Shown piece after piece: positions 16,625 to 21,088 of a DNA stretch of 21,088 nt. How positions within the stretch are numbered: the first letter of the stretch is position 1; each line of letters begins with the position of its first letter. Both the position numbers and the translations under genes were made by a program. A model generated the notes under the pieces. It was given only the letters and a program-made list of their open reading frames with translations. It was not told where the DNA came from and made no database searches. Source of the stretch: an uncultured Catenibacterium sp. (GTDB lineage: Bacteria; Bacillota_I; Bacilli_A; Erysipelotrichales; Coprobacillaceae); the NCBI GenBank assembly GCA_900764725.1, contig CAAFPB010000107.1:1-21088 (forward strand), read 5' to 3'.

Positions 16625-18400
16625 ATGGATTTTAATAATTTTTATAATGGACAGGAGTTTGAGACATATAAGTATCTCGGTGCTTTTGTTCATATGAATG
16701 GCGTCACTTTTAGAACATATGCGCCAGCAGCATCACATGTGGCAGTTATTGGGGAATTTAATGACTGGCAGGAAACACCTATGAATCGTTGTGGGAATGG
16801 ACAGTTCTTTGAAGCGACCGTATCTAATGCGAAACCAGGACAGATGTATAAGTATCGTATTTATAATAATGGGTCTTTTGTAGATCATTGTGATCCTTAT
16901 ATGTATACAAGTGAAGTACGTCCTAATAATGCATCTATTATTTTTGATATGAATCAGTATACATTCCATGATGATGCATGGATGAATCAAAGATTCAGTG
17001 AAGATATGCCTATTAATGTATATGAAATGCATTTTGGTTCTTGGAAGAAACCAGGAGAAGAAGCAGATGACTGGTATACATATCGTGAAATGGCTGATTT
17101 GATTATTCCTTATTTAAAAGAGAATAACTATAATTTCTTAGAAATCATGCCTTTAAATGAGTATCCTAATGATTTAAGCTGGGGTTATCAGCCTACTGGT
17201 TATTTTGCACCTACATCTCGTTATGGCACACCTGATGATTTAAGATATTTTGTAGAGAAGTGTCATGAAAATAATATTGCGGTTATTCTAGATTTTGTAC
17301 CTGTTCATTTTGCGATTGATGGATTTGGTTTGAATAACTATGATGGTACACCTCTTTATAATTATCCTAATGATGCAGTGGGTAAGAGTGAATGGGGTAC
17401 ATGTAATTTCCAACATTCTCGTGGAGATGTATGTTCATTCTTAAATTCTTCTGCTTATTACTGGTTAAAAGAATACCATATCGATGGTTTAAGATTAGAT
17501 GCAGTAGGTAATCTTATCTACTGGCAGGGTAATAGTGGTCGTGGAGAAAATAGAGAAGCGATTCGCTTTGTTCAGAACTTTAATAAGGGTTTAAAACAAA
17601 GAATTCCACATAGTATTCTATTCGCAGAAGATTCATCTTCTTATCAGGGTGTAACACGTCCTATTGAACAAGGTGGTTTAGGTTTTGATTATAAATGGGA
17701 TTTAGGTTGGATGAATGATACATTGGATTACTTTATGAAGACTCCAGAAGAAAGACCTTCTTTCTATCATAAACTTACATTCTCTATGATGTATTTCTAT
17801 AATGAACATTTTATTCTTCCATTTTCACATGATGAAGTAGTACATGGTAAGAAGACTATCATTGATAAGATGTATGGTGAGTATGAAGAGAAGTTTGCCC
17901 AGGTCAAGGCACTTTATATGTATATGTTTGCTCATCCTGGTAAGAAATTAAACTTCATGGGAAATGAGATTGCGATGTTTAGAGAATGGGATGAAACGAA
18001 GGAACCTGACTGGTTCTTATTGAAGTATCCTATGCATGATTCTTTCCTTCATTTCATGAGAGAATTAAATAAGATCTATTTAACACATCCTTCTTTATCA
18101 CAATATGACTTTAGTGAAAAAGGATTTAAATGGGTGGATTGTCATCAGGAACAGGATTGTATTTATGTCTTTAAACGTATGAGTGATAAAGAAACAATAG
18201 TTGCTTTCTTTAACTTCCATAATGTAGATAAGACATATACTTATAAAGTAGATCAGCCTGAAACATTAACTCTTCTATTAAATTCAGATAATGAGTTATA
18301 TAGTGGTCAATCTCATGATCTAGATAGAGAAATTCATGTAAAGAATGAAATAGAAATAACATTACCTGCCTATAGTGCACAATTCTATGTAATAAAGTAA
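16625..18400 (+). CDS. glgB: 1,4-alpha-glucan branching enzyme
   Basis: 591 residues. It cuts alpha-1,4 glucan chains and re-attaches them by alpha-1,6 bonds in glycogen. The N-terminal CBM48 (about 20-110) contains VAVIGEFNDWQ. The GH13 barrel follows, with region I DFVPVHF (223-229), nucleophile D292 in GLRLDAV, acid/base E335 in FAEDSSS and the HDE motif (402-404) with D403. All catalytic residues are present. The C-terminal 100 residues form the all-beta amylase domain. The chain is shorter than E. coli GlgB because the extra N1 domain is missing, as in many Gram-positive enzymes. GGAGGG precedes the ATG. A possible promoter is TTTTCT (16575) and TAAAGT (16598) with a 17-base spacer. No other glycogen gene is adjacent, and the gene appears monocistronic. 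Confidence 0.95.
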   Translation: MDFNNFYNGQEFETYKYLGAFVHMNGVTFRTYAPAASHVAVIGEFNDWQETPMNRCGNGQFFEATVSNAKPGQMYKYRIYNNGSFVDHCDPYMYTSEVRPNNASIIFDMNQYTFHDDAWMNQRFSEDMPINVYEMHFGSWKKPGEEADDWYTYREMADLIIPYLKENNYNFLEIMPLNEYPNDLSWGYQPTGYFAPTSRYGTPDDLRYFVEKCHENNIAVILDFVPVHFAIDGFGLNNYDGTPLYNYPNDAVGKSEWGTCNFQHSRGDVCSFLNSSAYYWLKEYHIDGLRLDAVGNLIYWQGNSGRGENREAIRFVQNFNKGLKQRIPHSILFAEDSSSYQGVTRPIEQGGLGFDYKWDLGWMNDTLDYFMKTPEERPSFYHKLTFSMMYFYNEHFILPFSHDEVVHGKKTIIDKMYGEYEEKFAQVKALYMYMFAHPGKKLNFMGNEIAMFREWDETKEPDWFLLKYPMHDSFLHFMRELNKIYLTHPSLSQYDFSEKGFKWVDCHQEQDCIYVFKRMSDKETIVAFFNFHNVDKTYTYKVDQPETLTLLLNSDNELYSGQSHDLDREIHVKNEIEITLPAYSAQFYVIK

Positions 18401-18427
18401 AGAAGTCCTAATAATGGACTTCTTTTT
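18399..18427. terminator. Terminator between convergent glgB and acetyltransferase genes
   Basis: AAAGAAGTCC (18399-18408), loop of seven, GGACTTCTTT (18416-18425) and T tail to 18427. Both stop codons touch the hairpin. The tail is better for glgB than for the opposite direction. Confidence 0.88.
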
Positions 18428-18890
18428 GTCTGCATATGCCTTTGTAAGGACCATCAATACATGTTCCTACTTCAATAAAACCTAGAGATGTATAATAAGA
18501 TGTTAAAGAAGGATTATCCCTAGCAGAATCTAATCTTAGATACTTCTTTTCTTGTTTATGTGCATAGTCTTCTAAACAGGCGAAGAAACGCTTTCCTGCA
18601 CCCTTAATATTTCTAGAAGATACAAGATTATGCACATATAAAGAAGGAATAGAATCATTCCATCTCTCATCTTCTTCTAATAAGACTGCAGCACATACAA
18701 TATGCCCTTCTTCTATTAAACCATATAACTGTCCTTCTTCTCTTTTCTCTTCATAATATGAAAGAGGATAAGCATCAGTATAGTTTGTCTCGTTCCATTG
18801 GTGGATATCATTTTCATTCATCCACTCTATTCTATCTAAAATGAGTTCATATACTTTCTGAACTTCTTCTTTTTCTATTTCTCTAAACAT
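18408..18890 (-). CDS. GNAT-family N-acetyltransferase
   Basis: 160 residues, normal for a single GNAT domain that moves acetyl from acetyl-CoA to an amine. The core strand SLYVHNLVSSRNIKGAGK (83-100) carries the acetyl-CoA loop; the usual Q/RxxGxG is slightly altered to RNIKGAG. The C-terminal NPSLTSYYTSLGF (127-139) is the standard last helix and strand. Acceptor unknown. Start: AGAGGTGAT lies just before the ATG at 18890. An in-frame start at 18956 would put 22 extra residues inside the terminator of the upstream permease gene and is rejected. Only about 25 bases separate that terminator from this ATG, so expression depends on readthrough or on a weak promoter overlapping the hairpin (TACAAT is present). 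Convergent with glgB. Confidence 0.85.
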   Translation of the reverse strand: MFREIEKEEVQKVYELILDRIEWMNENDIHQWNETNYTDAYPLSYYEEKREEGQLYGLIEEGHIVCAAVLLEEDERWNDSIPSLYVHNLVSSRNIKGAGKRFFACLEDYAHKQEKKYLRLDSARDNPSLTSYYTSLGFIEVGTCIDGPYKGICRQKEVHY

Positions 18891-18913
18891 ATAATCACCT
18901 CTTGCTTCATTGT

Positions 18914-18946
18914 ATAAAAAAATAGGATGGAAAACCATCCTATTTT
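18914..18946 (-). terminator. Terminator of the dehydrogenase-permease operon
   Basis: On the minus strand AATAGGATGG, loop TTTT, CCATCCTATT (18944-18921) is followed by a long T run. The stop of the permease gene (18942-18940) lies in the 5' arm. Confidence 0.92.
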
Positions 18947-19791
18947 GTGAAGCCAATCATAACTCCACCTATTGCGACTACAATTGTACCGAGGATTGTA
19001 TGTACAAGTTCTTTATGAGATTTCTTCTCTTTCAAGATGACTAATGTCGCAATGGTAGAAACGACAACTGCCATCTGTGATAAAGTGAAGCCAATCGCAA
19101 CACCGTTTAACTTATTCGCATAGATCATCGCAATATTTGCACATGCCCAGACTAATCCGGGTATCATATTCTTAAATGTGACTGCATCAAACTTCTTGAT
19201 TTCTTTAGATTCTAATAGACTAAGAATTAAAGATCCACCAATCATACCAATTGCCTGTGGGAATACCGCCTGGATACCTCCTGCACCTACAAAGGCAGGG
19301 GCACATGAGTAACCAGTAAAACCAACTGCCGCAATGAGTAGAATAAGGACACCTTTCTTTAAGTCACATTCTTCTTTGTTTTCACTATATGATGTGAGAA
19401 CTGCACCACATATAATAACTGCAAGAGCTGCAAAACCAATGATTTTCTGATTGGCTTTTGCCCAATCACCCATAACACATACACCAAATAATGAGTTTAA
19501 TACAAGGTTTAAGCCTGTAGAAATCGCAAATGCCTTACCTGTACCAAGTACACCATAAGACTTATATTGAAGTAATTGTCCAACACTCCAGAATGCGCCT
19601 GAAATGATACAACCAATAATTAATGAAGGTGTGAGTTCTGGATGCATCACTACATAGATTACAACCGCAAAGAGTGTTGCACCTAGTGCTGTACCTAATT
19701 GTTGCTGGATTGGTTTACCTCCAATCTTACCTACAATAGTTGGATTCAAGCCCCAGCATAATGCTGGAATTAACGCAATTAACAAGTTCAT
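18940..19791 (-). CDS. GRP-family sugar permease (GlcU/RbsU-like)
   Basis: 283 residues, almost wholly hydrophobic with about ten membrane segments, the size of the glucose/ribose porter family. The N-terminus (LIALIPALCWGLNPTIVGKI) and IIGCIISGAFWSVGQLLQYK followed by the GKAFAISTGLNL segment match the conserved features of GlcU and RbsU. These carry sugars by proton symport in the cytoplasmic membrane of Gram-positive bacteria. The ATG overlaps the stop of the dehydrogenase gene by one base (TAATG), with AAGGAGAG in the end of that gene, so the two are translationally coupled. The permease probably imports the substrate of the dehydrogenase. Which sugar or polyol is not readable from sequence. 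Confidence 0.85.
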   Translation of the reverse strand: MNLLIALIPALCWGLNPTIVGKIGGKPIQQQLGTALGATLFAVVIYVVMHPELTPSLIIGCIISGAFWSVGQLLQYKSYGVLGTGKAFAISTGLNLVLNSLFGVCVMGDWAKANQKIIGFAALAVIICGAVLTSYSENKEECDLKKGVLILLIAAVGFTGYSCAPAFVGAGGIQAVFPQAIGMIGGSLILSLLESKEIKKFDAVTFKNMIPGLVWACANIAMIYANKLNGVAIGFTLSQMAVVVSTIATLVILKEKKSHKELVHTILGTIVVAIGGVMIGFTK

Positions 19792-20834
19792 TATTCAACA
19801 CTCTCCTTATTAGGATATAGGACAACTTCTAAGGCTTCACCTTTTCTCATAGCCTCTAATCCAACTCCAAAATCATCAAGAGTGAGACGATGTGTAATCA
19901 TATTTCTAAAGTCCACAATACCACTTGATAATAATTTAACTGTAGGTTCAAAAGTAAAGTGACCAATATAACTTCCCTGTACTGTTAAGTTATTCATGGC
20001 GATATCACTCTGACAGATAGTCTGTTTCGCATTACCATTTAAACCAAATAAGAGAATAGTCCCTGAACGTCTCACACATGCAAGAGCATCATTAAGTAGT
20101 GTACCGACTGCATCAATAACGATATCAGCTCCATAACCATTTGTTTCTTTCTTCACATATTCAGCTAAGTTTTCTTTTAATGGATTCACTACTTTATAAG
20201 CACCCATTTCTTCTGCATATTTCTTTCTATAATCAGATACTTCAGACACAATCACTTTCCCTGCACCTTTAAGCTGTAAGAGTTTCATATAATAAAGTCC
20301 GATAGGACCTCCACCAAGCACAACACATGTCTGTCCTGGAAGCATTGTATCTAACTTCTTAATACCTCCCATACAACAGTTGACTGGTTCACAGAATACG
20401 GCTAAATCATCTGGTAAAGATTCAGGTACTTTTGTGGCACAGCTTGCAGGGAATACACAGTACTGTGCAAATACACCATCATCGTCCACACCCTTACCAT
20501 TCATATTCAGACATGTATTATAATGTCCTGTCTGACATTCTTCACAATGTCCACAAGGAACGTTATTATCAATCACAACTCTATCACCAATATTATACCC
20601 TTTGACATCAGATCCCTTATCAATAATAGTACCAACCATTTCATGACCAAGTACTATACCTTTCTTTGCGTCCACTCCTGGTGGAGTAGAAAGGATATGT
20701 ACATCAGTACCACAAATAGAACATGCATCTACTCTTAATAATAAATCTGTCCCCTTTTCTACTTTAGGTATTGGTACCTGTTTTACACTAAACTTTCCTA
20801 CATCTTCATAAATAACTGCTTTCATAGTTTCCAT
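19791..20834 (-). CDS. Zinc-dependent medium-chain dehydrogenase (sorbitol/threonine-dehydrogenase type)
   Basis: 347 residues, the normal length. It oxidises a secondary alcohol of a polyol, sugar or hydroxy-amino acid with NAD(P). Catalytic zinc ligands are C41, H64 and E65 (CGTD, GHE) with E149 nearby. The structural zinc cysteines C94, C97, C100 and C108 are all present. The Rossmann loop is GGGPIG (174-179), and E198 after the second strand suggests NAD. The start at 20834 has AGGAGG eight bases upstream; the next ATG at 20825 is too far from it. The gene is first in an operon with a sugar permease, and its leader holds a cre site and a LacI-type palindrome, both typical of carbohydrate genes, so a polyol or sugar substrate is more likely than threonine. 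Substrate not certain. Confidence 0.88.
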   Translation of the reverse strand: METMKAVIYEDVGKFSVKQVPIPKVEKGTDLLLRVDACSICGTDVHILSTPPGVDAKKGIVLGHEMVGTIIDKGSDVKGYNIGDRVVIDNNVPCGHCEECQTGHYNTCLNMNGKGVDDDGVFAQYCVFPASCATKVPESLPDDLAVFCEPVNCCMGGIKKLDTMLPGQTCVVLGGGPIGLYYMKLLQLKGAGKVIVSEVSDYRKKYAEEMGAYKVVNPLKENLAEYVKKETNGYGADIVIDAVGTLLNDALACVRRSGTILLFGLNGNAKQTICQSDIAMNNLTVQGSYIGHFTFEPTVKLLSSGIVDFRNMITHRLTLDDFGVGLEAMRKGEALEVVLYPNKESVE

Positions 20835-20863
20835 ACTATATCTCCTCCTGTGTGTGTGTGCAC

Positions 20864-20926
20864 ATTATATGTGTGCTCGTGCACACTTCATATGATAATG
20901 ATAGTACTTGTGAAATAATTATGCAA
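20864..20926 (-). promoter_or_regulatory. Promoter region of the dehydrogenase-permease operon
   Basis: Two candidates on the minus strand. One is TTGCAT (20926-20921) with TATCAT (20903-20898) and a 17-base spacer; its -35 lies inside the cre site. The other is a perfect TATAAT (20869-20864) whose -35 position holds only TATGAA; its 17-base spacer contains the GTGTGC/GCACAC palindrome. The sequence does not decide between them. Confidence 0.5.
20871..20886. promoter_or_regulatory. LacI-family-like operator
   Basis: GTGTGCTCGTGCACAC is a 16-base palindrome with one mismatched pair and a central CG, the layout of LacI/GalR operators (GTGnnnnCGnnnnCAC). It lies between the predicted promoter elements and the ribosome binding site. 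No matching regulator gene is in the window. Confidence 0.5.
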
Positions 20927-20936
20927 GCGTTTCCAT
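20921..20936. promoter_or_regulatory. cre site (CcpA binding) of the dehydrogenase-permease operon
   Basis: ATGCAAGCGTTTCCAT fits every position of the cre consensus WTGNAANCGNWNNCWW, and its reverse complement also fits. Because it overlaps a candidate -35, CcpA with HPr-Ser-P would be expected to repress the operon when preferred sugar is present. Confidence 0.8.
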
Positions 20937-20986
20937 TAAAAAAGACTGATTTTTCTGATTCCAATATGATAATGTCTCAATGTATC

Positions 20987-21024
20987 CAAGTTGATATTGT
21001 CCCAATTGGGACAATATCAACTTG
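20987..21024. repeat. 38-bp perfect palindrome
   Basis: CAAGTTGATATTGTCCCAA (20987-21005) is followed directly by its exact reverse complement (21006-21024). There is no T tail, so it is not a standard terminator. It lies between the sugar operon control region and the transposase-like start. Confidence 0.95.
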
Positions 21025-21036
21025 CCGTGTTAAACT

Positions 21037-21057
21037 ATAACCTCCAGGGGAGGTTAT
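21037..21057 (+). promoter_or_regulatory. Hairpin that sequesters the transposase ribosome binding site
   Basis: ATAACCTCC (21037-21045), loop AGG, GGAGGTTAT (21049-21057). The 3' arm is the ribosome binding site itself, two bases from the ATG at 21059, so a transcript containing both arms should be poorly translated. Confidence 0.75.
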
Positions 21058-21058
21058 T

Positions 21059-21088
21059 ATGAGAAAGGTTGAATTGAGAATGAATGAA
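21059..21088 (+). CDS. Transposase-like gene, first 10 codons only
   Basis: The frame reads MRKVELRMNE and then leaves the window. It has a strong GGGGAGG ribosome binding site. From memory, this start (KVELRMNEQ...) is characteristic of helix-turn-helix transposases annotated as ISNCY family in Erysipelotrichia and Enterococcus relatives. Ten residues are too few for certainty. The two inverted repeats just upstream fit an insertion-sequence end. It is divergent from the sugar dehydrogenase operon, 224 bases away. Confidence 0.45.
   Translation, partial: MRKVELRMNE

Larger units (their letters stand above)
20987..21088 (+). mobile_element. Probable left part of an insertion sequence (ISNCY-like), right part outside window
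   Basis: Evidence is the transposase-like start at 21059 together with a 38-base palindrome and an RBS-burying hairpin just upstream. The exact left end is not determined. Short TGTCTCAA (20973), TGTATCCAA (20981) and TGTCCCAA (20998) units suggest the end may extend a little further left. No terminal inverted repeat or target duplication can be verified because the other end is missing. Confidence 0.4.

Noticed and set aside
18891..18956. Extended start of the acetyltransferase
   Set aside because: The 22 extra residues are encoded by the terminator hairpin of the upstream operon; AGAGGTGAT supports the ATG at 18890.
20852..21040. Plus-strand open frame of 62 codons in the sugar operon control region
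   Set aside because: It spans the TG repeat, the cre site and the 38-bp palindrome, lacks a ribosome binding site and has no recognisable fold.
1..21088. CRISPR array, tRNA or rRNA genes
   Set aside because: No regularly spaced repeats, cloverleaf signatures or rRNA segments were seen on either strand.

Overview
The window is a compact, AT-rich stretch of a low-GC Gram-positive (Firmicutes) chromosome. Genes carry strong AGGAGG-type ribosome binding sites, TGA is a normal stop, and most transcription units end in short hairpins with T tails. Codon use, gene style and the start of what looks like an ISNCY-type transposase suggest an anaerobic gut member of the Erysipelotrichia (Catenibacterium-like). 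That placement is inference, not proof.

Layout. (1) 1-1714, minus strand: an operon of HAD phosphatase, pyridoxamine-oxidase-like flavoprotein and a beta-hydroxyacid dehydrogenase cut by the window edge. It is divergent from a GntR/UTRA regulator (about 1804-2499). (2) 2781-4064: a membrane M48 (Ste24-like) protease. (3) 4227-10219: gltB-gltD, the two subunits of NADPH glutamate synthase, with their own promoter and a strong terminator. (4) 10288-13593: a SNF2-type helicase followed 3 nt later by a SWIM zinc-finger protein. (5) 13626-14492 (minus) and 14580-15437 (plus): an HSL-type esterase divergent from a MerR-family regulator, with a nested palindrome between them. Downstream of the regulator is a diaminopentanoate dehydrogenase/DapB-like oxidoreductase. 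(6) 16625-18400: a stand-alone glycogen branching enzyme. (7) 18408-18890 (minus): a GNAT acetyltransferase. (8) 18940-20834 (minus): a zinc polyol/sugar-type dehydrogenase translationally coupled to a GRP-family sugar permease. This operon is preceded by a consensus-matching CcpA cre site and a LacI-type palindrome. (9) 20987-21088: probably the left part of an insertion sequence, with a 38-bp perfect palindrome, a hairpin that buries the ribosome binding site, and the first ten codons of a transposase-like gene.

The protein-coding content is mostly recognisable core and accessory metabolism: nitrogen assimilation, glycogen, sugar uptake and oxidation. I found no CRISPR array, rRNA, tRNA, defence island or riboswitch. 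The less ordinary signals are regulatory: the layered control region of the sugar operon, the nested divergent operator of the MerR/esterase pair, and the left-hand architecture of the insertion sequence.
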